Source: JAPLJC01 sp049580385
GTDB taxonomy: Bacteria; Desulfobacterota; Desulfobaccia; Desulfobaccales; 0-14-0-80-60-11
Length of the DNA stretch: 64,000 nucleotides
Assembly (NCBI GenBank): GCA_049580385.1
Contig: JBAUPV010000030.1
Span: 936,998-1,000,997, forward strand
Reading direction: 5' to 3'
The position numbers and the translations under genes were made by a program. Below, piece after piece: positions 8,846-19,796 of this stretch. Below the pieces are notes generated by a model. That model was not told the DNA's origin. It did no database searches and saw only the letters and a program-made list of their open reading frames with translations. How positions within the stretch are numbered: the first letter of the stretch is position 1; the number at the start of each line of letters is the position of its first letter.

Positions 8846-11458
8846 ATGATCTCGAAGAAGAAAGGAACGGGATTTACCCGCCGGGATTTCGTGAAGACCG
8901 TGGGACTTACCGGGCTGGCCGTTGGGACCGGCACGGTGGGGGCCCTCGTGGCGCCGCAGTCGCCGGCCGAAGCCGCCAAGGACGGAGCCGCCGGGGCCGG
9001 ACCCGCGAAGGCCACCGCGATCCCGGCCCAGCAGATCACCGGCATGCCGGGTTCGCCCAGCGCCACCATCACCATCGACGGCAAGCAACTGCCGCCGCCG
9101 CCGCCGAAATTCGGCGGCGTGATCAAAGATACGGCCGCGCAATCCAAGCCGTACTGGCCGCCGCGCGTCGTGCCGCCCCAGGGCGCGCCCAACGTGCTGC
9201 TGATCATGACCGATGATGCGGGCTTCGGCCTCGCCAGTACCTTCGGCGGGGTAATTCCGACCCCGGCGTTGGACCGGATTGCCAAATATGGCCTGCGCTA
9301 CACCAACTTCCATTCCACCGCGCTGTGTTCGCCCACGCGCGCCGCCCAGATCACCGGACACAATCATCATTCAGCCGGTTTCGGCGTAATCGCGGAGCAG
9401 GCCACCGGTTTTCCCGGCTACGACAGCTTCATCCCCAAGGACAAGACCACCATCGGGCGCATCCTCAAGGAACACGGCTATGCCACCTCGTGGTTCGGCA
9501 AGGACCACAACACGCCGGAGTTCCAGGCCAGCCAGGCAGGCCCGTTCGACCAGTGGCCCATCGGCATGGGCTTCGAGTACTTTTACGGCTTTATTGGCGG
9601 CGACACCAGCCAATGGCAGCCGAACCTTTTCCGCAACACGACGCAGATTTACCCGTTCCAGGGCCAGCCCGGCTGGAACCTGACCACGGCTATGGCCGAC
9701 GACGCCATTGACTACATGGGTCGCATGAACGCCCTGACGCCCGATAAGCCCTTCTTCGTCTACTACGTGCCGGGAGGCACGCATGCGCCCCATCATCCGA
9801 CCCAGGAATGGGCCGACAAGATCAGTCAAATGCACCTGTTCGACCAGGGCTGGAACAAGCTGCGCGACCAGATCTTCGCGAACCAAAAGAGGCTCGGCGT
9901 GATTCCTGCCAATGCCAGGCTGACGCCTTGGCCGCAAGACCTCCTCAAGGAGTGGGACCAGCTTACGGCCGACGAGAAGAAGCTCTTCATCCGCCAGGTG
10001 GAAGTCTTCGCGGCCTACGCCGCCTATACCGATCATGAAATCGGCCGCGTGATCCAGGCGGTCGAGGACATGGGCAAGCTCGACAACACGCTCATCATCT
10101 ACATCGAGGGCGACAACGGGACCAGCGCCGAAGGGACGATGATTGGCACGCCCAACGAAATAGCGATGTTCAATGGCATCAATCCGGGCGTCGAGGAGCA
10201 GCTCAAGTACTTCTACGACGTTTGGGGCACTGACAAGACCTACAACCACATGGCGGTGCCCTGGGCCTGGGCGTTCGACACCCCGTTCTCGTGGACCAAG
10301 CAGATTGCCTCTCACTTTGGCGGCATACGGCAGGGCATGTGCATTTCCTGGCCCCAGGTGATCAAGGACCAGGGCGGCATCCGCAACCAGTTCCATCACG
10401 TGATCGACATTACGCCTACAATTCTGGAGGCGGCCGGCCTCCGCCAGCCCGAGGTAGTGGATGGCATCAAGCAGACCCCCATCGAAGGCGTCAGCATGAT
10501 GTACACCTTCGACAAGAAGAACGCCGAGGCGCCCTCGAGGCACAAGACGCAGTATTTCGAGATGTTCGCCGACCGCGCCATTTACCACGACGGCTGGATC
10601 GCCAGCACGAAAGTCATGCGTCCGCCTTGGGAAAGCTTGGCGCCGAAGATGAGCCCGACCGAGTATCCTTGGGAGCTGTACGACCTCAGGAATGACTGGA
10701 CCCAGTCGGAGGACGTTGCCTCCAGGTTTCCGGACAAACTTAAAGAAATGCAGGCATTGTTTTGGAAGGAAGCCAAGAAGTACCAGGTGCTGCCGCTGGA
10801 CAATTCCGTGGCGACCCGGATCATTACGCCGCGGCCGAGCATCACCGCCGGCCGGAACGTCTTCACCTGGACCCGGCCGCTCACCGGCACGCCGAACGGC
10901 GACGCGCCGAGCATCCTCAACGCCTCTTACAACTTCAAGGCCGAGGTGGAGATCCCGCCGGGGGGCGCCGAAGGCATGTTGATCACGCAGGGCGGGCGCT
11001 TTGGCGGCTATGGCTTCTATCTGCTCAAGGGCAAGCCGGTCTTCCTCTGGAACCTGGTGGACCTGAAGCGCATCCGTTGGGAAGGCTCCGAACTCGCCCG
11101 CGGCAATCACGTGCTCGAGTTCGACTTCAAATACGACGGCCTGGGCATGGGCACCCTGGCCTTTAATAACGTGAGCGGCATCGGCCGTTCGGGCACGGGT
11201 GTGCTCAAGGTGGACGGCAAGGAAGTGGCCACCCAGAAGATGGAGCGCACCCTTCCCATAATCCTGCAGTGGGACGAGTCGCTCGACATCGGATCGGACA
11301 CGCAGACCGGGGTTAATGACGCCGATTATCAACCGCCATTCAGGTTCACCGGCAATATCAAGAAGATCACCTTGACCATTGACCGGCCCAAGCTGAGCCC
11401 CGCTGATGAAATGCTGCTCATGGAGAAGTCTCAGCGGAATAACCAGGCTGCGGAGTAA
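8846..11458 (+). CDS. Tat-exported arylsulfatase (formylglycine-dependent sulfatase)
   Basis: Sulfatase of 870 residues, predicted to hydrolyse sulfate esters in the periplasm. The ATG at 8846 is preferred over the GTG at 8837 because GAGGTGG sits 5 bases upstream. The N-terminus carries a twin-arginine signal (FTRRDFVKTVGLTGLAVG) with an Ala-rich cleavage region near 40-44. The alkaline-phosphatase-fold core begins with NVLLIMTDDAGFG (metal-binding Asp pair). The signature CSPTR starts at Cys161, so the catalytic Cys must be converted to formylglycine; FGE or anSME is not encoded here. Further landmarks are GTHAPHHP (about 310) and YIEGDNG (about 425). A ~200-residue C-terminal beta-rich extension is typical of large arylsulfatases. 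It stands alone; its link to the pump genes is unknown. Confidence 0.93.
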   Translation: MISKKKGTGFTRRDFVKTVGLTGLAVGTGTVGALVAPQSPAEAAKDGAAGAGPAKATAIPAQQITGMPGSPSATITIDGKQLPPPPPKFGGVIKDTAAQSKPYWPPRVVPPQGAPNVLLIMTDDAGFGLASTFGGVIPTPALDRIAKYGLRYTNFHSTALCSPTRAAQITGHNHHSAGFGVIAEQATGFPGYDSFIPKDKTTIGRILKEHGYATSWFGKDHNTPEFQASQAGPFDQWPIGMGFEYFYGFIGGDTSQWQPNLFRNTTQIYPFQGQPGWNLTTAMADDAIDYMGRMNALTPDKPFFVYYVPGGTHAPHHPTQEWADKISQMHLFDQGWNKLRDQIFANQKRLGVIPANARLTPWPQDLLKEWDQLTADEKKLFIRQVEVFAAYAAYTDHEIGRVIQAVEDMGKLDNTLIIYIEGDNGTSAEGTMIGTPNEIAMFNGINPGVEEQLKYFYDVWGTDKTYNHMAVPWAWAFDTPFSWTKQIASHFGGIRQGMCISWPQVIKDQGGIRNQFHHVIDITPTILEAAGLRQPEVVDGIKQTPIEGVSMMYTFDKKNAEAPSRHKTQYFEMFADRAIYHDGWIASTKVMRPPWESLAPKMSPTEYPWELYDLRNDWTQSEDVASRFPDKLKEMQALFWKEAKKYQVLPLDNSVATRIITPRPSITAGRNVFTWTRPLTGTPNGDAPSILNASYNFKAEVEIPPGGAEGMLITQGGRFGGYGFYLLKGKPVFLWNLVDLKRIRWEGSELARGNHVLEFDFKYDGLGMGTLAFNNVSGIGRSGTGVLKVDGKEVATQKMERTLPIILQWDESLDIGSDTQTGVNDADYQPPFRFTGNIKKITLTIDRPKLSPADEMLLMEKSQRNNQAAE

Positions 11459-11473
11459 TAAAAAATACCTACG

Positions 11474-11511
11474 GGCGCCTGCGCCAGGGGCGCCCCCCTG
11501 GCGCAGGCGCC
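11474..11511. terminator. Strong GC hairpin after the sulfatase gene
   Basis: A perfect 17-base inverted repeat (11474-11490 with 11495-11511, arms starting GGCGCCTGCGCC) with a 4-base loop lies 15 bases after the sulfatase stop. There is no U-tract, so it may be a transcript stabiliser or a dispersed palindrome rather than a Rho-independent terminator. Confidence 0.45.
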
Positions 11512-11541
11512 TACCACCTCAGGCGGTTCGGGGATGGCTTG

Positions 11542-11685
11542 CTCAATTTGGAAAATGCCGTGGCCCTGCACGGCTACGACGCGGTGGCCTATTTCGAGCG
11601 GGAGCGGGCGGTGCGGGGCAAAATAGGTTCAACTGAAATCCGGTTGGTGCAGAACTTGGTGCAGAACCCAAAACAAGAGGCGTAA
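11542..11685 (+). pseudogene. YHS-domain remnant
   Basis: A frame with no start codon or ribosome-binding site reads NLENAVALHGYDAVAYFERERAV, which matches the start of YHS-domain proteins (consensus like VALxGYDPVAYF). The normal downstream YHS core is missing. The frame instead runs into LVQNLVQNPKQEA and a stop inside the tRNA-Leu terminator. It is read as a truncated gene joined to unrelated sequence next to a tRNA. Confidence 0.5.
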
Positions 11686-11704
11686 CCTATTGAGATTACG
11701 CCTC
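11668..11704 (-). terminator. Rho-independent terminator of tRNA-Leu
   Basis: On the minus strand, GAGGCGTAA and TTACGCCTC form a 9-bp stem around a 10-base loop, followed by a T-rich run (TTGTTTT). It sits 12 bases beyond the tRNA-Leu CCA end. Confidence 0.65.
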
Positions 11705-11715
11705 ATTTAATCAAT

Positions 11716-11802
11716 TGGTGCCGAAGCGGGGATTTGAACCCCGACGGGGAAACCCCCACTGGACCCTGAACCCAGCGCGTCTACCAGTTCCGCCACTTCG
11801 GC
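11716..11802 (-). tRNA. tRNA-Leu (anticodon CAG)
   Basis: Read on the minus strand the gene begins GCCGAAGTGGCGGAACTGG and ends GGTTCAAATCCC, the GCTTCGGC acceptor half and an encoded CCA. The anticodon loop TTCAGGG within the CTGGG/TCCAG stem gives anticodon CAG. The long variable arm identifies a class II tRNA, as expected for Leu. Length is 87 bases. Confidence 0.95.
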
Positions 11803-11904
11803 CTGATGCCCGGCTCCTGCCTGGCGTTTTTCAAATGATTAATTTATTATAACCCATTAGGGTTGTCAAGGTGGTCCAGTCCCACTTAGTTTGCCGCACA
11901 GAGA

Positions 11905-11998
11905 TTGGAATAGGGCAGCCTGTGACCGCCAATATGCGGCGGCCCCAGCCCGCCCTCTAAATTCGGACAAAGACTGGAAGCCTGTGCCACTATCTGAG
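11905..11998. repeat. Palindromic repeat modules upstream of ribF
   Basis: The stretch has a GCCTGTGACCGCC / GGCGG module and a GGAAGCCTGTGCCACTA module, relatives of the CACAGGC...GCCTGTG hairpins seen near 47705, 51855 and 59520. No gene is visible between the tRNA-Leu and ribF. Confidence 0.45.
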
Positions 11999-12036
11999 GC
12001 AAAATTGAAACGAAACCGAGTCCAGAGGAGGCCTAG

Positions 12037-12957
12037 GTGAGGGTCCTTGATGATCTCCCTCCGGGGGAATCGCCCCTCGGGCCAACGGTCGCCACCATCG
12101 GCAATTTCGACGGGGTCCATCTGGGACACCGGGCCATCCTGGGCCGGGTGTGCCGGCGGGCTCGGGAATTGGGGAGCCAGGCGGTGGCCGTCACCTTCGA
12201 CCCGCATCCCTTGAGGCTGCTGCGGCCGGAGATGGAGCTACCGCTGCTCACCACCCCGGACCAGAAACTGGAACTCCTCAAGGGCTGCGGACTGGACGCG
12301 GTGGTAGTCCTACCCTTTACCCGGGAATTTGCCGCGCTGTCGGCCCGGGATTTTGTCAGCCGCTATTTCTGTGAGCGCTTGAGGGCGCGGGAAGTGGTAA
12401 TCGGCCACGACTACTGCTTCGGGAGGGGCCGGGAAGGCAATGTCGACCTCTTGAGAGAGATGGGCCAGGTTTGCGGGTTCACGGTCCAGGTGGTTTGGGC
12501 CGTGGAGAGTGACGAGGCGGTGGTGAGCAGCTCGCTGATCCGGGCGCTGCTGCGCCTGGGGAAGGTAGAGGAGGCCCGCCGTCTCCTGGGACGTGCCTAC
12601 GGGGTGGAGGGCCAGGTGGTCCGGGGCAAGGGCCGGGGGGCCAAACTGCTGGGAGTGCCCACCGCCAATATCCGGCCACGGAACGAACTGCTGCCGGCCT
12701 CGGGCATCTACGCGGTGCGGGTGCGCCGGGGCGCCGCCATACACCCCGGAGTGGCCAACATCGGCACCTGTCCCACCTTCGACGGCTGTGCCTCCTCCCT
12801 GGAAGTGCACCTGTTGGATTTCGACGGCGACCTGTACGGCGAGGACCTGGGGGTCGATTTTGTGGCCCGGCTGCGGGAAGAGCGGCGCTTCCCCTCGGTT
12901 GAGGCCCTGGCCGCCCAGATCCACGCTGATATAGCCGCAGCCCGGAAAATTCTTTAA
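12037..12957 (+). CDS. ribF: Bifunctional riboflavin kinase / FAD synthetase
   Basis: Makes FMN from riboflavin and then FAD from FMN in the cytosol; 306 residues, normal length. The N-terminal FMN adenylyltransferase domain has ATIGNFDGVHLGHRAIL (nucleotide-binding HxGH), VVIGHDYCFGRGREG and SSSLIR. The C-terminal flavokinase domain has GKGRGAKLLGVPTANI (residues ~190-210), GIYAVRV, NIGTCPTFDG and EVHLLDFDGDLYG. The GTG start follows GAGGAG by 6 bases. It stands alone between tRNA genes, and no FMN-riboswitch pattern is visible upstream. Confidence 0.96.
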   Translation: MRVLDDLPPGESPLGPTVATIGNFDGVHLGHRAILGRVCRRARELGSQAVAVTFDPHPLRLLRPEMELPLLTTPDQKLELLKGCGLDAVVVLPFTREFAALSARDFVSRYFCERLRAREVVIGHDYCFGRGREGNVDLLREMGQVCGFTVQVVWAVESDEAVVSSSLIRALLRLGKVEEARRLLGRAYGVEGQVVRGKGRGAKLLGVPTANIRPRNELLPASGIYAVRVRRGAAIHPGVANIGTCPTFDGCASSLEVHLLDFDGDLYGEDLGVDFVARLREERRFPSVEALAAQIHADIAAARKIL

Positions 12958-12967
12958 ATTATAAGCC

Positions 12968-13048
12968 TCAAAATAGGTCCAACCTGCAGCCACTCGCAGT
13001 AAGTGTTAAGACCAGGGCCAGCAACATCATCAGGACGAACCTTTTCAT
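12968..13048 (-). CDS. 26-residue mini-lipoprotein
   Basis: A very short minus-strand gene encoding MKRFVLMMLLALVLTLTASG, then CRLDLF and a TGA stop. It has a Lys/Arg n-region, a Leu-rich hydrophobic core and a lipobox TASGC. After signal cleavage and lipidation only a 6-residue lipopeptide would remain. GGGAGGGGG lies about 6 bases before the ATG. Size and layout recall entericidin-like or other tiny lipoproteins, but no family is assigned. It is convergent with ribF. Confidence 0.55.
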   Translation of the reverse strand: MKRFVLMMLLALVLTLTASGCRLDLF

Positions 13049-13258
13049 GAGCCCCCTCCCGTATGCAACAAATAAGCACCTTAAATTTCTTGCCAAGCAA
13101 GCTGATAAGTTTCTAAATTAGGGTATGGAAAGAGAAGCAGCGGATGGGGCGGCTGCACCCGAGAACTGAAAATACAGCGGGACCAGGGGCGTCTGGCGCC
13201 GGCTTAAGCACAAACACCCTTGACTTCTTCGAGTAAATTTAATAAATTTATCTTTTGA

Positions 13259-13334
13259 GCGGGCATAGCTCAGCTGGTAGAGTACAAGCTTCCCAAGCTT
13301 GGTGTCGCGGGTTCGAATCCCGTTGCCCGCTCCA
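13259..13334 (+). tRNA. tRNA-Gly (anticodon CCC)
   Basis: The gene begins GCGGGCATAGCTCAGCTGG and ends GGTTCGAATCCC, TTGCCCGCT and an encoded CCA. The anticodon stem CAAGC/GCTTG encloses loop TTCCCAA, giving anticodon CCC. Length is 76 bases. Open reading frames across it on either strand are artefacts. Confidence 0.96.
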
Positions 13335-13504
13335 GCCCGGGGACCGATAAGGCTTATGGGGTCTTGTCGTTTTGCCGGGGGAGCCGCTTCCCCCATCGAG
13401 GTGGCCGGCAGCAAGGGGCAGGATGGCCGGCTTACTTTGAGGGCGGAGTTAAGTAGTTGCTCTGGGGCGCCCCGAGATTAAACAACGTCTTGGAATTTCC
13501 CGGA

Positions 13505-13529
13505 AGTGGGCTACAGGCCCACTTTTTTT
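13505..13529 (+). terminator. Rho-independent terminator between tRNA-Gly and the TauE-type gene
   Basis: AGTGGGC (13505-13511) pairs with GCCCACT (13517-13523) around loop TACAG and is followed by seven T. It would end transcription from the tRNA-Gly side. 13335-13504 shows no gene. Confidence 0.8.
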
Positions 13530-13559
13530 ATGACGGGACGGTTAAGAGAGGGCGGTTGC

Positions 13560-14402
13560 ATGGGACCATTCACACCAGCTGAATATTTCTGGCTCATCGG
13601 GCTGGGGGTGGCGGTGGGCTTTGTCGGCACCCTGATAGGCGCGGGGGGCGCCTTTTTGTTGATGCCGACCCTCATGCTGCTCTATCCCCAGGCAACACCT
13701 GACGAATTGACGGCCATGACCCTGTCGGTGGTTTTTTTCAACACCCTGGCCGGCTCCCAATCCTACGCCTTTATGGGGCGGATAGACTATAAATCGGGCC
13801 TGATATTCGCTGCGGCCACCATCCCCGGGGCGGTCTTCGGGACGCTGAACGCCTCGATGGTGCCGCGGCACCTGTTCAACGGCATCTTCGGGCTGATGTT
13901 GATAGCCATATCCATATTCCTGCTGTTTCGCCCGGAACTCAAACCCCGCTCGGAGCTACACACCCACCGCGGCCACGCCTGGCGCATTATCACCTCGTCC
14001 GAAGGAGAGAGACATTATTACAATTTCAATCTCTACGTGGGCATAGGGATCAGCTTTATGGCGGGTTACCTCTCCGGTTTTCTGGGGGTCGGCGGCGGCA
14101 TCATTCACGTGCCGGCCCTGGTTTTTTTCTTGGATTTTCCGGTGCACATCGCCACGGCCACCTCCCATTTCGTTATGATGATCATGTCCGGGACCGCGAC
14201 GGGGGTGCATATCTGGCATGGTTCGTTTAATAATACGGGAATAATCAGGCACACCCTGTGCCTGGGCATCGGCTGTTTAGTGGGGGCGCCCGTGGGGGCG
14301 CAGGTATCCAACCGTTTGCACGGAGTCTGGATTGTCCGCAGTCTGGCGCTGGGCCTGGGGTTTGTGGGAATACGCATCCTGATCACGTTCTTCCAGCATT
14401 AG
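13560..14402 (+). CDS. TauE/SafE-family sulfite/sulfonate exporter-like membrane protein
   Basis: Integral membrane protein of 280 residues in the TauE/SafE (DUF81) family, which moves sulfur oxyanions or organic acids; the substrate here is unknown. Both family repeats are visible. The first is GVAVGFVGTLIGAGGAFLLMP with AMTLSVVFFNTLAGS. The second is FMAGYLSGFLGVGGGIIHVP with ATATSHFVMMIMS. The hydrophilic loop between halves (about 130-165) is longer than in small members. ATG 13560 is preferred over GTG 13506 because GAGAGGGCGG precedes it and the upstream codons fall in the terminator. Confidence 0.88.
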   Translation: MGPFTPAEYFWLIGLGVAVGFVGTLIGAGGAFLLMPTLMLLYPQATPDELTAMTLSVVFFNTLAGSQSYAFMGRIDYKSGLIFAAATIPGAVFGTLNASMVPRHLFNGIFGLMLIAISIFLLFRPELKPRSELHTHRGHAWRIITSSEGERHYYNFNLYVGIGISFMAGYLSGFLGVGGGIIHVPALVFFLDFPVHIATATSHFVMMIMSGTATGVHIWHGSFNNTGIIRHTLCLGIGCLVGAPVGAQVSNRLHGVWIVRSLALGLGFVGIRILITFFQH

Positions 14403-14465
14403 AGCGGAAAATCCGAAACTCTAATGCGTGGCCATAAATGATTTATTTTGTTTTAATAATTTAAG

Positions 14466-14954
14466 ATGCAAACCAAGGAAGAGATCGTCGCCCGGGTGCA
14501 GGAGCTGCTGGCGCCGCTTCTTGAAGCCCAGGGAGTGGAGCTGGTGGACCTGGAATACGCCCGGCCGCGCCGGGGCCGGTCCACTCTGCGCCTGTTTCTG
14601 GACCAGCCCGGCGGCATCTCCCTTGAGGTCTTGACCCGGGTCAGCCGGGTGGTGGGAGGACTGCTGGAGGTACACGACGCTATTCCCGGGTCCTACCACC
14701 TGGAAGTCTCGTCTCCGGGCCTGACCCGGCCGCTTAGAAGGCCGGAGGATTACCGGCGCTACTCAGGGCGGCTGGTGCGCCTCACTACCCACCACCTCTG
14801 GGAAGGCCGCCAGGTGCACCGGGGCATTCTCCTGGGAATGGAGGGGGACACGGTTTGCCTGCGGATGGGGGAGGAGACCTGTTGCATCCCCTTACCGGAA
14901 ATCGCCAAGGCCCGGCTGGATCTGGATCTGAAAAATCATCGTAAGGAGGGCTAG
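14466..14954 (+). CDS. rimP: Ribosome maturation factor RimP
   Basis: Assists 30S subunit maturation; 162 residues. It has the N-terminal alpha/beta domain (LLAPLLEAQGVELVDLEYAR, FLDQPGGISLEVLTRVSR) with the family's SSPGLTRPLRRPEDY turn (about 75-95), then the Sm-like C-terminal barrel. It is the first gene of the conserved rimP-nusA-infB-...-pnp operon, 8 bases before nusA. The ATG at 14466 lacks an obvious Shine-Dalgarno; the upstream is AT-rich. Confidence 0.95.
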   Translation: MQTKEEIVARVQELLAPLLEAQGVELVDLEYARPRRGRSTLRLFLDQPGGISLEVLTRVSRVVGGLLEVHDAIPGSYHLEVSSPGLTRPLRRPEDYRRYSGRLVRLTTHHLWEGRQVHRGILLGMEGDTVCLRMGEETCCIPLPEIAKARLDLDLKNHRKEG

Positions 14955-14962
14955 CACCTCAA

Positions 14963-16252
14963 ATGAACCTGGAATTAAAACGGATCATCGATCAAGTCAG
15001 TCGCGATAAAGGCATCGACAAAGAGGTGCTGATCAGCGCCATCAAGGATGCCATCCGTTCCGCGGCCAAGAAGAAGTTCGGGCCCCGCCTGGAGATCGAG
15101 GTGGAATACAATGATGACACCGGAATGATCGAGGTCTTTCAATACAAAGAGGTGGTGAACGAGGTGGAGGACCCAAACGCCCAAATTTCCATGGCCGAGG
15201 GCCGGAAATTGGATCCGGAATGCGAAGTGGGGGACAGCCTGGGGATCAAGATGGACGCCTCGGCCTTCGGCAGGATCGCCGCCCAGTCGGCGAAACAGGT
15301 GATCATGCAACGCATGAAAGACGCGGAGCGGGACCTGGTTTTTGAGGATTTCAAAGACCGCAAGGGCGAGATCATCAACGGTATCGTGCAGCGGGTGGAC
15401 CCCGAGGGCATTATCGTCAATCTGGGGCGCACCGAGGCCCTGTTGCCCCCATCGGAGCAAGTGCCCCGGGAGATGTACCATAAAGGCGAGCGCATTCGCA
15501 CCTTTCTCCTGGATGTGAAAAGGCAGACCCGGGGGCCCCAGGTCATCCTTTCCCGCACCCACCCGCAATTTCTGATAGCTCTCTTCGACGCCGAGGTCCC
15601 GGAGATTTCCGAAGGGATCGTCCAGGTGTTGGGGTGCGCCCGGGAACCGGGAAGCCGCGCCAAGATCGCGGTAGCCTCCCGGGAATCCGACGTTGACCCG
15701 GTGGGCGCCTGTGTGGGCATGCGCGGTTCCCGGGTTCAAAACATCGTCCAGGAGCTGCGGGGTGAGAAGATCGACATCATTCCCTGGCATCCGGACCCGG
15801 CCAAGTTTGCCACCAATGCCTTGTCCCCGGCCCAGGTGAGCCGCATCATCTTAAACCAGGTCACCCAGTCCATGGAGGTCATCGTCCCGGACGACCAGTT
15901 GTCCCTGGCCATTGGCAAACGGGGTCAAAATGTGCGTCTGGCTTCCCGGCTGGTGGGTTGGAAGATCGACGTCAAGAGCGAGTCCAAGTACTCAAAGTCC
16001 CTGAAGGATGGCTATCTTTCGTTGCTGCGGATTCCCGGGGTGGGGGAGATTACCGCCAATCTGCTGCATGAGGGCGGTTATAACTCTGCCAGGGAAGTGG
16101 CGGAAACGAATTTGGAAGAATTGATACAGGGTACCGGCCTGAGCGAGAAAAAAGCGGGGGCCCTGATTGCCTCAGCCCAGGAAATGGCGCGAGGCGCGGC
16201 CGAGGAGGAGACCGGCGAGGAAGCCGCTCCCCATGAAGTCCAGGAAGGATAA
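14963..16252 (+). CDS. nusA: Transcription termination/antitermination factor NusA
   Basis: RNA polymerase-binding regulator of pausing, termination and antitermination; 429 residues. Domain order: N-terminal polymerase-binding domain (1-~130), S1 domain (GIVQRVDPEGIIVNLGRTEALLP start, ~135-200), KH1 and KH2 (DPVGACVGMRGSRVQNI; LSLAIGKRGQNVRLASRL) and a C-terminal helix-hairpin-helix region (LLRIPGVGEITANLL). The C-terminus is acidic and shorter than in E. coli, which has two extra repeats. An AAGGAGGG ribosome-binding site lies 13 bases upstream. It follows rimP by 8 bases. Confidence 0.97.
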   Translation: MNLELKRIIDQVSRDKGIDKEVLISAIKDAIRSAAKKKFGPRLEIEVEYNDDTGMIEVFQYKEVVNEVEDPNAQISMAEGRKLDPECEVGDSLGIKMDASAFGRIAAQSAKQVIMQRMKDAERDLVFEDFKDRKGEIINGIVQRVDPEGIIVNLGRTEALLPPSEQVPREMYHKGERIRTFLLDVKRQTRGPQVILSRTHPQFLIALFDAEVPEISEGIVQVLGCAREPGSRAKIAVASRESDVDPVGACVGMRGSRVQNIVQELRGEKIDIIPWHPDPAKFATNALSPAQVSRIILNQVTQSMEVIVPDDQLSLAIGKRGQNVRLASRLVGWKIDVKSESKYSKSLKDGYLSLLRIPGVGEITANLLHEGGYNSAREVAETNLEELIQGTGLSEKKAGALIASAQEMARGAAEEETGEEAAPHEVQEG

Positions 16253-16294
16253 GAGTCGGTTTGAAGCGCGGGCAACGAAAATAGTTTCGGGGGA

Positions 16295-19015
<2,721 letters not shown>

Positions 19016-19082
19016 GGTAGGGGACCCGGCATGGGGCCACAGGCTTTTAGCCTGTGATCCTTGGCGGTTCAGGGAGGTGCTC

Positions 19083-19379
19083 ATGATCGTCGCCGCGGCC
19101 CTTCTCACCTTGATCATCCCGGAGAATGACTCTTTAAAGGGCAAGCGCAAGGTGGTGAGGAGCCTCATCGAAAAGGCCCGGCACAAGTTTGACGCGGCCA
19201 TGGCGGAAGTGGGAGACAACGACCTCTGGCGCAGGGCCCAGGTCGGGGTGGCCCTGGTGGGCAACGATCCCCAACTGCTGGAGGCCCGGATACAGCAGAT
19301 CATGAAATTCATTGAGAACCAGTACGTGGTGGAGATCATCGATAGCCAGATGGAACTCTGCTACCTGAAGGATGAGTGA
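19083..19379 (+). CDS. DUF503 family protein (YlxP-like)
   Basis: A 98-residue protein of the DUF503/YlxP family, which almost always sits between infB and rbfA. Conserved features are the N-terminal LIIPENDSLKGKRKVVRSL and the VALVGNDPQ segment. The biochemical role is unsettled in general; its operon position suggests ribosome assembly or translation. ATG 19083 is chosen over the upstream GTG 19077 because AGGGAGG ends 5 bases before it. It is followed by rbfA after 3 bases. Confidence 0.9.
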   Translation: MIVAAALLTLIIPENDSLKGKRKVVRSLIEKARHKFDAAMAEVGDNDLWRRAQVGVALVGNDPQLLEARIQQIMKFIENQYVVEIIDSQMELCYLKDE

Positions 19380-19382
19380 ACG

Positions 19383-19763
19383 ATGCCGGCGCGCCTTGCC
19401 AGCGGCCGCTCCCGGCGCGCTGCGGAACTGTTGCGGGAGCGTCTGGCCCTGATTTTGCTTTACAAGTGCGCCGATCCCCGGCTTCGGGAACTCACCCTGA
19501 CCCGGGTGGAGATGACCCCGGATTTGAAGCAGGCCCGGGTCTATTACGCGGCCCGACCCGAGGTCGACCCCGAGGGGTTGCGCCGGGCCCTGGACCGGGC
19601 CCTGGGGTTCATCAAGCAGGAGGTGGCCCGGGAGAACCTTTTCCGCCTGCTGCCGGAAATCAGTTTTTTGCCTGATCCGGGTCCGGATGAGGCGGCCCGG
19701 CTGGAGGAATTGTTTCGGAAAGCGGGGATTTCCCCAAAATCCGGAGAACCACTGAAGGAATGA
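19383..19763 (+). CDS. rbfA: 30S ribosome-binding factor RbfA
   Basis: Small KH-fold protein needed for late 30S assembly and 16S 5'-end processing; 126 residues. Family marks are the Arg-rich start, RRAAELLRERLALILL, the DPRLRELTLTRVEMTPDLKQARVYY strand region and RLLPEISFLPDPGPDEAARLEEL near the end. It is 3 bases downstream of the DUF503 gene. In many relatives a DHH phosphoesterase gene and truB come next; here a nucleotidyltransferase gene has taken that place. Confidence 0.94.
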   Translation: MPARLASGRSRRAAELLRERLALILLYKCADPRLRELTLTRVEMTPDLKQARVYYAARPEVDPEGLRRALDRALGFIKQEVARENLFRLLPEISFLPDPGPDEAARLEELFRKAGISPKSGEPLKE

Positions 19764-19796
19764 ATTGCCGCATATCCCTCTGGAAGGAAAAGCATC

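Noticed and set aside
9371..11332. 653-codon open frame on the minus strand
   Set aside because: Shadow of the sulfatase gene, which has a signal, catalytic motif and ribosome-binding site.
13118..13414. 98-codon minus frame
   Set aside because: Runs across tRNA-Gly; a frequent false gene made by tRNA sequence.
19036..19058. Terminator between infB and the DUF503 gene
   Set aside because: CACAGGCT/AGCCTGTG hairpin has no T-tract after it and matches the dispersed hairpin class.
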